Source: Pseudoduganella ginsengisoli (GTDB lineage: Bacteria > Pseudomonadota > Gammaproteobacteria > Burkholderiales > Burkholderiaceae_D). Taken from it: a DNA stretch of 64,000 nucleotides. Both the position numbers and the translations under genes were made by a program. The stretch spans positions 248,001 to 312,000 of the forward strand of contig NZ_WNLA01000003.1 of assembly GCF_009720865.1 (NCBI RefSeq), read 5' to 3'. Under the pieces are notes generated by a model, which did not search any database, was not told the DNA's origin, and was given only the letters and a program-made list of their open reading frames with translations. Position 1 is the stretch's first letter; each line of letters opens with the position of its first letter. This document shows positions 18,767 to 28,165 of this stretch, one piece after another.

Positions 18767-19621
18767 ATGCATACCACCCTGATCAGCGCGGAGACTTTGG
18801 CGCAGCATTTGACGGACCCGAAGTGGGTCATCCTCGATTGCCGCCACGACTTGCTGATGCCCAATGCCGGCCGCGAAGGCTTCGCCATCGGCCACATCCA
18901 GAATGCACAGTTTGCCAGTATTGACGACGACTTGTCGGGCCCGAAAGCTGCGCTGGACGGCATTTTCAAAGGCCGCCACCCGCTGCCGGACCGCCATGCC
19001 TTCATTGAAACGCTGCGCAACTGGGGCATCAATGATGATACCCAGGTGGTGGGATATGACGCGCACGGCGGCATGTATGCGGCGCGCCTGTGGTGGATGC
19101 TGCGCTGGATCGGCCACGAGGCCGTGGCCGTGCTCGACGGCGGCCTGGCTGCATGGCAGGCCGAAGGCTTGCCGCTGGTGACGCCAACCGTGGGCCGCCC
19201 GCGCGGCCACATCACGGAACGCCCTACCCTGACGTCGACCGTGACGGTGGCGGAAGTGCTGGAAAACGTCAGCCACGGCCGCCGCCAGGTCATCGATGCG
19301 CGCGCCCATGACCGCTTCCGCGGCGAGAATGAAACCATCGATCCGGTCGGCGGCCACATCCCAGGCGCGAAAAACCGCTTCTTCAAGGATAACTTGCAGC
19401 CGGATGGGCGCTTCAAGCCGGGTGCGCAGCTGAAGCAGGAGTTCAGCCATTTGTTCAGCAATCCGTCCCAGGCCATTATGCAGTGCGGCTCCGGCGTGAC
19501 GGCGTGCCATAACTTGCTGGCGATGGAACTGGCGGGGCTGCATGGCGCCGCACTATATCCGGGGTCGTGGAGCGAGTGGTGCTCGGATAAATCCCGCCCG
19601 GTAGCAACGGGCGCCGCATAA
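18767..19621 (+). CDS. sseA: Sulfurtransferase, 3-mercaptopyruvate sulfurtransferase type
   Basis: 284 residues with two rhodanese domains. The first (~1-140) is inactive-type; the second holds the active loop MQCGSGVTACHN with catalytic Cys at about 240. The CGSGVTA loop is that of 3-mercaptopyruvate sulfurtransferase rather than thiosulfate rhodanese (CRxGx[R/T]). It moves sulfur from 3-mercaptopyruvate to a thiophilic acceptor such as cyanide or thiols. ATG 18767 is chosen because conserved residues start there (TTLISAETLAQHL) and AAGGA lies upstream at 18753. A bidirectional terminator separates it from the convergent ZIP gene. Confidence 0.9.
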   Translation: MHTTLISAETLAQHLTDPKWVILDCRHDLLMPNAGREGFAIGHIQNAQFASIDDDLSGPKAALDGIFKGRHPLPDRHAFIETLRNWGINDDTQVVGYDAHGGMYAARLWWMLRWIGHEAVAVLDGGLAAWQAEGLPLVTPTVGRPRGHITERPTLTSTVTVAEVLENVSHGRRQVIDARAHDRFRGENETIDPVGGHIPGAKNRFFKDNLQPDGRFKPGAQLKQEFSHLFSNPSQAIMQCGSGVTACHNLLAMELAGLHGAALYPGSWSEWCSDKSRPVATGAA

Positions 19622-19624
19622 AGC

Positions 19625-19646
19625 AAAGGCCGCGAAAGCGGCCTTT
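19625..19646. terminator. Bidirectional terminator between sseA and the ZIP gene
   Basis: AAAGGCCGC (19625-19633), loop GAAA, GCGGCCTTT (19638-19646): a perfect nine-pair stem with A and T tracts at its ends, so it can serve both converging genes. Confidence 0.9.
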
Positions 19647-19650
19647 ATTC

Positions 19651-20427
19651 TTAGTGGCGGTGGGCAGTCAGGAACAGCACGATACACACGCCCAAGGTAA
19701 TCAGCAGTACCTGCGGTATGGTTTCCTTCAGCGTCGCCCGCCGCTGCATTTGCGGCATCAAATCACTGACGGCAATATAAATAAACCCGGACGAAGCAAA
19801 CACCAGCACGTAGGGAATCATGCCGCTGGCTTTTTCCAGCGTAAAGTAGCCCAGCAAGCCGCCACCGACAGCCAGCAGGCTGCACAGCAGGTTGTACACA
19901 TACGCACGGGTGCGCGAAAAGCCCGCATTCAACAGCACGATAAAGTCGCCGATTTCCTGCGGGATTTCATGGGCAATGATGGCCACGCCCGTCACCAGGC
20001 CCAGGCCCGGATCGGCCAGGAACGCCGCCGCGATCAAGATGCCGTCCGTGAAATTGTGCATGCCGTCGCCGACCAGGATCATCCAGCCAGCCTTGCCTGC
20101 TTCGCGCTTGTCATGGCCATGCGAATGGTGGTGGCCATCGCCCTCGTGATGGTGCGAATGGCGCAGGATCGCCAGCTTTTCCAGCATAAAGAACGCCAGC
20201 AAGCCACCCAATAACGTCGCAAACAAGGTGCGCGGGTCGGCCCCGGATTCAAACGCTTCCGGCAGCGCGTGCAGCAGCGACGTCGACAGCATGATACCGA
20301 CAGACAGGCTGACCATGCGTTCCACCACCTTGGCCAGCAAGGTAAAAGAAAACACCGCAGCCGCCGTCAGGCTGATGACGCCGCCGATCGTGGTTGCCAG
20401 CAGGATGGAAATGAGAGTGGAATCGAT
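19651..20427 (-). CDS. ZIP-family divalent metal transporter (start codon unresolved)
   Basis: About 259 residues. ZIP family signatures are HNFTDGI and HEIPQEIGDF (helices IV and V, metal-binding His/Asp/Glu), and a His-rich loop (HSHHHEGDGHHHSHGHD) lies between helices III and IV, so zinc or iron uptake across the inner membrane is likely. The first conventional in-frame start is GTG at 20355, but the frame is open further upstream and encodes a clear first helix (STLISILLATTIGGVISL) typical of the family. A GAGGT ribosome-binding-like sequence stands six bases before an ATC codon (20427), where homologs would be expected to begin. No ATG, GTG or TTG lies in frame between that point and the upstream stop. 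It lies 99 bases downstream of polA. Confidence 0.85.
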   Translation of the reverse strand: MDSTLISILLATTIGGVISLTAAAVFSFTLLAKVVERMVSLSVGIMLSTSLLHALPEAFESGADPRTLFATLLGGLLAFFMLEKLAILRHSHHHEGDGHHHSHGHDKREAGKAGWMILVGDGMHNFTDGILIAAAFLADPGLGLVTGVAIIAHEIPQEIGDFIVLLNAGFSRTRAYVYNLLCSLLAVGGGLLGYFTLEKASGMIPYVLVFASSGFIYIAVSDLMPQMQRRATLKETIPQVLLITLGVCIVLFLTAHRH

Positions 20428-20526
20428 TTTGAAACCTCGTGCGCACGGGGTGCATCACATGAAACCGGACATTGTAACGTCCGCGGCGGATTTTTGCCCG
20501 CCGGTGTTATGCGCGGAAGCTCATAC

Positions 20527-23298
20527 TCAATGAGCTTCCTCCCAGTTCTTGCCCACGCCAACTTCCGCCAGCAGCGGCACCTTCAACTGCGCCACGCCTG
20601 CCATCAGTTCCGGCACCTTGACCTTGACCAGTTCAAGCTCGTCGTCCGGCACTTCCAGCACCAGTTCATCATGCACCTGCATGATCATCTTGGTTTTCAG
20701 GTTTTCCCGCTCCAGCCAGTCCTGCACCGCCACCATGGCCAGCTTGATCAAGTCCGCCGCCGTGCCTTGCATCGGCGCGTTAATCGCTGCGCGTTCCGCT
20801 GCCTGGCGGCGCGGGCCGTTCGGCGAATTGATTTCAGGCAGCCACAAGCGGCGGCCAAACACGGTTTCCACATAGCCGCGCGCTTTCGCCTGCACGCGGG
20901 TGTCTTCCATATAGTGCTTGACGCCGGAGAAGCGCGCAAAATAGCGGTCGATGTAATTCTGTGCAGCGGCACGCTCGATGCCCAGGTTCGACGCCAAACC
21001 AAATGCACTCATGCCATAGATCAGGCCGAAGTTAATCACTTTCGCGTAGCGGCGCTGCTCGCTGGTGACGTCAGCAGGGGCGACGCCAAAGATTTCCGCC
21101 GCCGTCGCGCGGTGGATGTCTTCCCCTTCCGCGAACGCCTTCAGCATGTTTTCATCGCCCGAGATGTGCGCCATGATGCGCAGCTCGATTTGCGAATAGT
21201 CGGCCGACACAATGTGGTGGCCAGGCGCCGCCACGAACGCTTCGCGGATGCGGCGGCCTTCCGCCGTGCGCACCGGGATATTCTGCAAGTTCGGGTCATT
21301 CGACGCCAGCCGGCCCGTCACCGCCACGGCCTGCGCATAGTTGGTATGCACGCGGTTGGTGGCCGGGTTGATCATGGCAGGCAGCTTGTCCGTGTACGTC
21401 GACTTCAACTTGGCCATGCCGCGGTATTCCAGCAGCACTTTCGGCAGCGGGTAATCTTCCGCCAGCTTTTGCAGCACTTCTTCATCCGTGGATGGCGCGC
21501 CGCTCGGGGTTTTCTTCACGACCGGCAGTTTCAGCTTGTCGAAGAAGATTTCACCGATCTGCTTCGGCGAGCCCAAATTAAACGGCTGCTCGGCCAGTTC
21601 ATGGGCTTTCTTTTCCAGTTCCAGGATGCGCGCACCCAGTTCATTCGACTGCGTGCGCAGCAAGTCTGGATCGATGCGTACACCGTTACGCTCGATCTTT
21701 TGCAGCACGATGGCCGTCGGCAGTTCGATGGTTTCGTAAATGCGCTTCAAGTTTTCATCATTGGCCACGTGGCCGTGCATGGCCAGGTGCAGGCGCAGCG
21801 TGATGTCCGCATCTTCCGCCGCGTATTCCGTGGCGCGGCCCAGTTCCACCTGGTCGAACGTGATCTGGTTGACGCCCTTGCCGCACACGTCGGTGAACGG
21901 AATCGTCGTGTGGTTCAAATGGCGCAGCGCCAGGCTGTCCATATCGTGCTTGTGGTGCGATTCAAAGACGTACGACTGCAGCAGCGTGTCGTGCACGATA
22001 CCGCGCAGGCTTACGCCATGGTTGGCGAAAATGTGGCTGTCGTATTTCAGGTTTTGGCCGACCTTGTGCTTGTTCGCGTCTTCCAGCCATGGCTTCAGGC
22101 GCTCCAGTACATAGTCGCGTTCCAGCTGCTGCGGTACGCCCTGGTAGCTGTGCGCGACCGGGATGTAGCACGCAAGGCCCGGTTCCGTGGCCAGTGAAAT
22201 ACCCACCATTTGCGCCGTCATCGGTTCCAGCGACGTGGTTTCCGTATCGATGGCAGTCAGCTCTGCTTTATCGATGCGGGCAATCCACTCATTGAGCTGC
22301 GCTTCCGTCAGCACGGTTTCATAGTGCACGGAGGCCGGCGCCGCCACCGCGCCAAACAAGTCGCCCGTGGCCGGCCCCAGTGGCGCGGCAGATGGCGCCG
22401 CCGCTGCCGCCTTGGCCGTGGCGGTGGACGATGGCGCCAGGCCACCCAGTTCGCGCAGCAAAGTCTTGAAGCCGTACGTGGTAAAGAACGTAATCAGCGC
22501 TTCCTTGTCTTCATCCCTGGCCATCAGCGATTCGGAAATCGACATCATGTGCGCGGACAAGTCGCAATCCGTCTTGATGGTGATGAGTTCGCGGCCGCGC
22601 GGCAGCCATGGCAGCGCGGTGCGCAAGTTTTCACCGACGGCGCCCGTGACTTTATCGGCGCTGGCGATGATGCCATCCAGCGTGCCATATTGCGTCAGCC
22701 ATTTGACGGCGGTTTTCGGGCCGCACTTGGTCACGCCCGGCACGTTATCGACTGTATCGCCGATCAGGGTCAGGTAATCGATGATCAGGTTGGGCGGTAC
22801 GCCGAATTTCGCCAGCACGCCCGCTTCATCGAGTTTTTCATTGGTCATCGTGTTGATCAAGGTGACACGGCCATTGACCAGCTGCGCCATATCCTTGTCA
22901 CCGGTGGAAATGATGACATCCATGTCGGCTTTCACTGCATCGACCGCCAAGGTGCCGATCACGTCATCCGCTTCCACGCCGTCCACCATCAGCAGAGGCC
23001 AGCCCATGGCGCGCACGGCTTCGTGGATCGGCTCGATTTGCTGGCGCAAATCGTCCGGCATTGGCGGACGATGGGCCTTATATTCCGGATACAGGTCGTC
23101 GCGGAACGTCTTGCCCTTGGCATCGAACACGCAGGCAATGTAAGCGGCTGGGAAGTCGGCGCGCAGGCGGCGCAGCATGTTGACCATGCCGTGCATGGCG
23201 CCCGTCGGGTAGCCATTCGGACCGCGCAAGTCAGGCAGCGCGTGGTACGCACGATAGAGATAACTGGAACCGTCAACCAGCAGCAAGGTCTTTTGCAT
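20527..23298 (-). CDS. polA: DNA polymerase I
   Basis: 923 residues. Three domains are complete: a 5' nuclease (~1-290, VDGSSYLYRAYHAL, STGDKDMAQLV); a 3'-5' proofreading exonuclease with its acidic residues intact (DTETTS, QNLKYDSH, YAAEDADITLR); and a family A polymerase (DYSQIELRIMAH, YAKVINFGLIYGMSA, QVHDELVLEV). It fills gaps and removes primers in replication and repair. ATG 23298 begins MQKTLLLVDGSS, the conserved family start; the longer open frame upstream is not supported. The DUF2782 gene is divergent, with 188 bases between. Confidence 0.97.
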   Translation of the reverse strand: MQKTLLLVDGSSYLYRAYHALPDLRGPNGYPTGAMHGMVNMLRRLRADFPAAYIACVFDAKGKTFRDDLYPEYKAHRPPMPDDLRQQIEPIHEAVRAMGWPLLMVDGVEADDVIGTLAVDAVKADMDVIISTGDKDMAQLVNGRVTLINTMTNEKLDEAGVLAKFGVPPNLIIDYLTLIGDTVDNVPGVTKCGPKTAVKWLTQYGTLDGIIASADKVTGAVGENLRTALPWLPRGRELITIKTDCDLSAHMMSISESLMARDEDKEALITFFTTYGFKTLLRELGGLAPSSTATAKAAAAAPSAAPLGPATGDLFGAVAAPASVHYETVLTEAQLNEWIARIDKAELTAIDTETTSLEPMTAQMVGISLATEPGLACYIPVAHSYQGVPQQLERDYVLERLKPWLEDANKHKVGQNLKYDSHIFANHGVSLRGIVHDTLLQSYVFESHHKHDMDSLALRHLNHTTIPFTDVCGKGVNQITFDQVELGRATEYAAEDADITLRLHLAMHGHVANDENLKRIYETIELPTAIVLQKIERNGVRIDPDLLRTQSNELGARILELEKKAHELAEQPFNLGSPKQIGEIFFDKLKLPVVKKTPSGAPSTDEEVLQKLAEDYPLPKVLLEYRGMAKLKSTYTDKLPAMINPATNRVHTNYAQAVAVTGRLASNDPNLQNIPVRTAEGRRIREAFVAAPGHHIVSADYSQIELRIMAHISGDENMLKAFAEGEDIHRATAAEIFGVAPADVTSEQRRYAKVINFGLIYGMSAFGLASNLGIERAAAQNYIDRYFARFSGVKHYMEDTRVQAKARGYVETVFGRRLWLPEINSPNGPRRQAAERAAINAPMQGTAADLIKLAMVAVQDWLERENLKTKMIMQVHDELVLEVPDDELELVKVKVPELMAGVAQLKVPLLAEVGVGKNWEEAH

Positions 23299-23486
23299 AA
23301 ATGCCAACACAGTGAAGATGAATTGCCCATTATCGCAGAACTGCCGGGGGGCTTGGGAGGCCACGCATGCATTCCGTGCATGCAATCGGCCTGGGGAAAA
23401 GCGGGTTTTAGAACAGAGATGGTAGTGGTTTGTTACAATGGAAAGGCAAGCAACCGCCTGCACAACCGACTGAGGCGAATATCACC

Positions 23487-23885
23487 ATGCGACTTTCCAC
23501 AATCTGGCCAGTTCTCATCCTCGCTCTGAGCAATGCGGCATTCGCTCAGTCCAAGGCGCCATCCGATGCGCCGCCCAAGCTCGACAAAATCGACGAAATT
23601 GACACCCCGATCACGGTCACCAACAAGCCGAAAGAAAAAGCCGTCACGGAAAAACGCGACAACAGCGGCCGCGTGACGGAAGTGAAAGTCAAAAGCGGTC
23701 CTTCGACTTACACCGTGAAACCGAAAAACACCGCCACCAGCACGGCGCTGCCTGGCGACGCCGCCGGCATGGCCAACCGTGGTCCCCAGTGGACGGTGAT
23801 GGAATTTGACCTTGGCAAGAAGAAAACCAAGCAAAAGGATGATGATGCGGCGGCTGACGATGCGCCGCCTCCGCCAAAGAAATAA
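23487..23885 (+). CDS. DUF2782-type periplasmic protein
   Basis: 132 residues. A signal peptide (MRLSTIWPVLILALSNAAFA) is followed by a short conserved core (ITVTNKPKEKAVTEKRDNSG, VKVKSGPSTYTVKP) and GPQWTVMEFDLGKKK, then an acidic, Pro/Lys-rich tail. This matches the DUF2782 family, common in beta- and gammaproteobacteria next to polA and thrB; its function is unknown. RBS GAGGCGA lies at 23472 before ATG 23487. The homoserine kinase gene starts 51 bases downstream. Confidence 0.85.
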   Translation: MRLSTIWPVLILALSNAAFAQSKAPSDAPPKLDKIDEIDTPITVTNKPKEKAVTEKRDNSGRVTEVKVKSGPSTYTVKPKNTATSTALPGDAAGMANRGPQWTVMEFDLGKKKTKQKDDDAAADDAPPPPKK

Positions 23886-23936
23886 CTTCTTGCCTTCCTA
23901 TTAATTTTTTATCAGCTATCACAGCTCCGCTTTCTC

Positions 23937-24893
23937 ATGGCAGTTTTTACCCCGGTCAGCCTGGATGATGTCAGCCAGTGGATCACGCAATTCCCCCTCG
24001 GCAAACCGGTCGCGATTAAAGGCATCGCGTCCGGTATTGAAAACAGTAACTTCTTCCTGACGACCGAGAGCGGCGAATACGTCCTCACGATTTTCGAGAA
24101 CCTGTCCTTCGAACAGTTGCCGTTTTATTTGAACTTGATGCGCCACCTGGCCGACCGCGGCGTGGCGGTTCCTGCGCCGATCCCGAACGACAAAGGCGAG
24201 CTGGTGGTGGCCTTGCATGGCAAACCGGCCTCCATCGTTACGAAACTGGTGGGCAGTTCGCAACTGTCGCCGCAGCCTGTGCATTGCGCGGAAGTGGGCG
24301 CCATGCTGGCAAAAATGCACGTTGCCGGCCTCGACTACCCTGCTTACCAGCCTAACTTGCGTGGCCTGGACTGGTGGCACTGGGCGGCGCCGCAAGTATT
24401 GCCATTCATGCCGGCCGAAACCGCGACCTTGCTGCGTGATGAAATTCAGTTCCAGGACAGCTACGCCAAGTCCGATCTCTACAAGAAACTGCAGCAAGGC
24501 CCGGTGCACGCCGACCTGTTCCGCAACAACGTGATGTTTGACGGTGAAAAACTGACGGGCTTCTTCGACTTTTATTTCGCCGGCTGCGATACGTGGCTGT
24601 TCGACGTGGCCGTCACCGTCAACGACTGGTGCATCGACCTCGACACGGGCATCCTTGATACGGCCCGCGTACGCGCCATGCTGGACGCCTACCACACAGT
24701 GCGTCCATTCACGGCGGCAGAACAGCAATCGTGGCAAACCATGCTGCGCGCCGGTGCGCTGCGCTTCTGGCTGTCGCGCCTGTATGATTTCCATTTGCCG
24801 CGCGAAGCTGAAATGCTGACGCCGCATGATCCGACGCACTTTGAACGCATCTTGCGCGAGCGTATCAACGTGGCAGCACCTGCACTGTACTAA
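23937..24893 (+). CDS. thrB: Homoserine kinase (ThrB, aminoglycoside phosphotransferase-like fold)
   Basis: 318 residues. It phosphorylates homoserine for threonine synthesis. It belongs to the APH-fold homoserine kinases of many Proteobacteria, not the GHMP type. Motifs are the nucleotide-binding start [20 protein letters not shown], the catalytic loop [13 protein letters not shown] and the Mg site [18 protein letters not shown]. It lies in the DUF2782-thrB-membrane protein run, with three bases to the next gene. Confidence 0.93.
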   Translation: MAVFTPVSLDDVSQWITQFPLGKPVAIKGIASGIENSNFFLTTESGEYVLTIFENLSFEQLPFYLNLMRHLADRGVAVPAPIPNDKGELVVALHGKPASIVTKLVGSSQLSPQPVHCAEVGAMLAKMHVAGLDYPAYQPNLRGLDWWHWAAPQVLPFMPAETATLLRDEIQFQDSYAKSDLYKKLQQGPVHADLFRNNVMFDGEKLTGFFDFYFAGCDTWLFDVAVTVNDWCIDLDTGILDTARVRAMLDAYHTVRPFTAAEQQSWQTMLRAGALRFWLSRLYDFHLPREAEMLTPHDPTHFERILRERINVAAPALY

Positions 24894-24896
24894 GCA

Positions 24897-25673
24897 ATGA
24901 ACAAAATTCCCGCAAGCACCGGCTGGCTGTGGATCAAACAAGGCTTTGCCTTGTTCATGAAGCAGCCGGGCGGCCTGACCATGCTGGTCATCGCGTATTC
25001 GTTCCTGATGCAAGTGCTCAGCATCGTGCCGTGGGTCGGCCCGGTGGCGGCCATGATTTTGACGCCGGTGTTTTGCATAGGCTTTATGCGCGCTTACCAG
25101 GGCGTGGAAAAGCAGCAGCGTGTCACGTTGCACGTGCTGTTCGAAGGTTTCCGTTCACCGGCACTGCCGCGCCTGATTACGCTGGGCGCGCTGTACCTGG
25201 CGGCCATGGCCATCATGATGGGCATCTTCGCGCTGAACATGGGCGACGTGGCGCTGCAAGTGCAGCAGCAGAAAATCACGCCGGATGCGGCACTGAAACA
25301 AGTCAACTTTGGCGCCCTGTTCTTTTGGCTGCTGGTGATCGGCGTGCCTGCGGGGATGGCGTACTTGCTGTCGCCGATGCTGATTTACTGGCAGCAGATG
25401 AAAGTGGGGAAAGCGCTGTTCTACAGCTTCTTCACGATCTGGCGCAGCTTCCGCGCTTACCTGGTGTTCCAGCTGTGCTGGGTCATGATTTTCATGATTA
25501 CGGTGCAAGTGCTGGCTTATGTATTCGGGCAAAACGCGACGCAGTTGCTGGTGCGGGCGCTGTTGTTCCCCGTCGCGCTGGTGCTGTACCAGTGCGCTTC
25601 GTATGCGTGCTACAAGCACTTCTTTGGTGCGCCATCGGATCAGCCGGTGGCGCCTGAGCAAACCATTGAATGA
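24897..25673 (+). CDS. BPSS1780-family integral membrane protein
   Basis: 258 residues with about six predicted transmembrane helices. The segment WLWIKQGFALFMKQPGGLT at the N terminus and PVFCIGFMRAYQGVEKQQRV are typical of BPSS1780-family proteins of Burkholderiales, whose function is unknown. It follows thrB by three bases and is probably in the same transcript. A strong hairpin at 25678 ends it against the convergent uvrD. Confidence 0.8.
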   Translation: MNKIPASTGWLWIKQGFALFMKQPGGLTMLVIAYSFLMQVLSIVPWVGPVAAMILTPVFCIGFMRAYQGVEKQQRVTLHVLFEGFRSPALPRLITLGALYLAAMAIMMGIFALNMGDVALQVQQQKITPDAALKQVNFGALFFWLLVIGVPAGMAYLLSPMLIYWQQMKVGKALFYSFFTIWRSFRAYLVFQLCWVMIFMITVQVLAYVFGQNATQLLVRALLFPVALVLYQCASYACYKHFFGAPSDQPVAPEQTIE

Positions 25674-25677
25674 TGCG

Positions 25678-25700
25678 GCAGGGCGGCGTCGCCGCCCTGC
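25678..25700. terminator. Bidirectional terminator hairpin
   Basis: GCAGGGCGGC (25678-25687) pairs with GCCGCCCTGC (25691-25700) around a three-base loop, between the convergent membrane protein and uvrD genes. T-tracts are poor on both strands. Confidence 0.7.
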
Positions 25701-25704
25701 TCAA

Positions 25705-27993
25705 TCACCGTCCCAGCTTTTCCAGCTTCGCTACCGACAAGTCCAGCACTTTCATGCCGTGGCTGCCGAAGTTGATTTGCGCGCGGCAATTGTCACCGCT
25801 GCCTTCCAGGTTGACGATCACCCCTTCGCCGAAACGGCTGTGCGACACGGCTTCGCCGATGCGCCAGCCGGACGATTTTTGCGCCACGCGCTGCGTCAGC
25901 GCCTTGTCCGCGCCAAACGTCAGCGGCGCGTCATCCCACGCGGATTTACGGTTGCCGAACCACTGCGCCTGCACGCGTGGCGACAGCCATTTCAGCGATT
26001 CTTCCGGCAATTCATCAAAGAAGCGCGAACGCACGTTGTAGCGGGTCTGGCCGTGCAGCATGCGGGTCTGTGAAAACACCATGTACAAACGCTTGCGGGC
26101 GCGGGTAATCGCCACGTACATCAGGCGGCGTTCTTCTTCCACGCCATCGTCTTCCTTGGCGCTGCTTTCGTGCGGGAACAAGCCTTCCTCCAGGCCGGCG
26201 ATAAACACGTTATCGAATTCCAGGCCCTTGGCCGAATGCACCGTCATCAATTGCATCGCATCCTGGCCAGCCTGCGCCTGGTTGTCGCCGGCTTCCAGCG
26301 ATGCATGCGACAGGAATGCGGACAGCGGCGACATGACCGTGGACAGCGGCGCGTCGGCATCGAGGATTTCCAGGCCATCGGCATTGACAATCGCTTGCCC
26401 CGCCTGCGCGTCGGCACGCGGGCCCATGTGCGCCGGCGCATCCTGGCCATAGCCTTCTTCCGACACGAATTGTTTGGCCGCGTTGACCATCTGCTCCAAG
26501 TTTTCGATCCGGTCGGCGCCTTCTTTCTCGGTCGCGTAATGGGCCAGCAAGCCGCTGGCGTCCAAGACGACGCGCACCAGTTCCGGCAGTGCGAATTGCT
26601 GCGTCTCGAAGCGTGCGCCTTCAATCAATTTCACAAACGAGCCCAGCGACGTGCCCGCCTTGCCTGTCATGTAAGGCACGGCCGCATACAGTGAAATGCC
26701 ATATTGCGTGGCCGCGTTTTGCAGCAATTCGATGGTGCGCACGCCGATGCCGCGCGCCGGGAAATTCACGACGCGCAGGAAAGCGGAGTCGTTGTGCGGG
26801 TTATCCATCAATTGCAGGTAAGCGATAGCATGCTTGACCTCGGCGCGCTGGAAGTAGCGCAAGCCGCCGTACACGGTGTACGGTATCCCGGCCGAGAACA
26901 GCGCGTGTTCGATCACGCGCGATTGCGCATTCGAGCGGTACAGCACGGCGATTTCACTGCGGCGCACGCCTTCATTGATGAGGTTTTTCGACTCTTCAAT
27001 GATCCACTGGGCTTCCTGCAAATCCGACGTGGCTTCATACACGCGCACCGGCTCGCCCTGCCCCGCATCCGTGCGCAGATTCTTGCCAAGACGGCGGCTG
27101 TTATTGGAAATCAGGATATTGGCCGCATCCAGGATGTGGCCGTGCGAGCGGTAATTCTGCTCCAGCTTGATCAAGTTCTGGACGCGGAAATCCTTTTCAA
27201 ACGCGCGCATGTTGCCCACGTTGGCGCCACGGAATGCATAAATACTCTGGTCATCATCCCCCACGGCAAACACGGCGCTGGCGCCCTCGCCCGACATCAG
27301 CTTCAGCCATTTGTATTGCAAGTCGTTGGTGTCCTGGAACTCGTCAACGAGGATATGGCGGAAGCGCTGCTGGTAATGTTCGCGCAGCGGCTGGTTGCGC
27401 GACAACAGTTCATACGTGCGCAACAGCAGTTCGGCAAAATCCACCACGCCTTCGCGCTGGCACTGTTCGTCGTACAGCTCGTACAACTCAATCATCTTGC
27501 GCTCGTTCGCGTCAAACGCTTCCATCTGCGCAGCGCGTACCCCGGCATCCTTCGCGTTATTGATGAAGTACATCACATTCTTCGCGGGGAATTTGTCGTC
27601 ATCGATATTGAACGCTTTCAGCAAGCGCTTGATGGCAGACAGCTGGTCTTGCGTGTCGAGAATCTGGAACGTTTGCGGCAGCGCGGCGTCCTTGTAATGC
27701 GTGCGCAGCAAGCGGTTGCACAAACCGTGGAACGTGCCGATCCACATCCCTCGTGTATTAATCGGCAACATCGCAGACAGGCGCGCCAGCATTTCCTTGG
27801 CGGCCTTGTTGGTAAAGGTCACGGCCAGGACGCCGGACGGCGAAATCTGTCCGGTCTGGATCAGCCATGCGATACGGGTGGTCAATACGCGGGTTTTACC
27901 GGAACCGGCGCCAGCCAGGATCAGCGCGCTTTGCGCAGGCAACGTGACGGCGGCAAGTTGTTCGTTGTTGAGGTTGTGGAGGAGATTTTGCAT
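25705..27993 (-). CDS. uvrD: UvrD/PcrA-type superfamily I DNA helicase
   Basis: 762 residues. SF1A helicase motifs in order: Walker A GAGSGKT (~30), TFTNKAA, DEFQDTNDLQ, GDDDQSIYAFRGA, QNYRS, VHSAKGLEFDNVF and a VAITRARKRLY motif VI. It unwinds DNA 3'-5' in nucleotide excision and mismatch repair. The C terminus (VINLEGSGDNCRAQINF, KVLDLSVAKLEKL) is the small beta domain that binds RNA polymerase in PcrA/UvrD. Rep is the alternative, but the C-terminal domain favours UvrD. Confidence 0.93.
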   Translation of the reverse strand: MQNLLHNLNNEQLAAVTLPAQSALILAGAGSGKTRVLTTRIAWLIQTGQISPSGVLAVTFTNKAAKEMLARLSAMLPINTRGMWIGTFHGLCNRLLRTHYKDAALPQTFQILDTQDQLSAIKRLLKAFNIDDDKFPAKNVMYFINNAKDAGVRAAQMEAFDANERKMIELYELYDEQCQREGVVDFAELLLRTYELLSRNQPLREHYQQRFRHILVDEFQDTNDLQYKWLKLMSGEGASAVFAVGDDDQSIYAFRGANVGNMRAFEKDFRVQNLIKLEQNYRSHGHILDAANILISNNSRRLGKNLRTDAGQGEPVRVYEATSDLQEAQWIIEESKNLINEGVRRSEIAVLYRSNAQSRVIEHALFSAGIPYTVYGGLRYFQRAEVKHAIAYLQLMDNPHNDSAFLRVVNFPARGIGVRTIELLQNAATQYGISLYAAVPYMTGKAGTSLGSFVKLIEGARFETQQFALPELVRVVLDASGLLAHYATEKEGADRIENLEQMVNAAKQFVSEEGYGQDAPAHMGPRADAQAGQAIVNADGLEILDADAPLSTVMSPLSAFLSHASLEAGDNQAQAGQDAMQLMTVHSAKGLEFDNVFIAGLEEGLFPHESSAKEDDGVEEERRLMYVAITRARKRLYMVFSQTRMLHGQTRYNVRSRFFDELPEESLKWLSPRVQAQWFGNRKSAWDDAPLTFGADKALTQRVAQKSSGWRIGEAVSHSRFGEGVIVNLEGSGDNCRAQINFGSHGMKVLDLSVAKLEKLGR

Positions 27994-28113
27994 CCCGTGA
28001 TTATACCGGGGGCCAGCAGCCGGATGCTGGTGGAACAGGGCAGGCGCGTTAGTTCAACGATGGCAGCGCACGATACCTTGTGGAAAAAGCACAGCTTGCA
28101 CTTTCAGTAGATA

Positions 28114-28147
28114 ATTTATTAGCAATGTTATTTAATTGCTAATAAAT
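28114..28147. promoter_or_regulatory. 13-bp perfect palindrome upstream of the PEP-CTERM gene
   Basis: ATTTATTAGCAAT (28114-28126) and its exact complement ATTGCTAATAAAT (28135-28147) flank an eight-base spacer, ending 18 bases before the start codon and just before the CGGAG ribosome site. It could be an operator or a 5'-UTR hairpin. Confidence 0.6.
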
Positions 28148-28165
28148 AGTTAATTCGGAGCCTCT

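Noticed and set aside
20269..22197. A 642-codon open frame antisense to polA
   Set aside because: It overlaps the polymerase domain whose motifs are intact; the product is Arg/His-rich shadow sequence.
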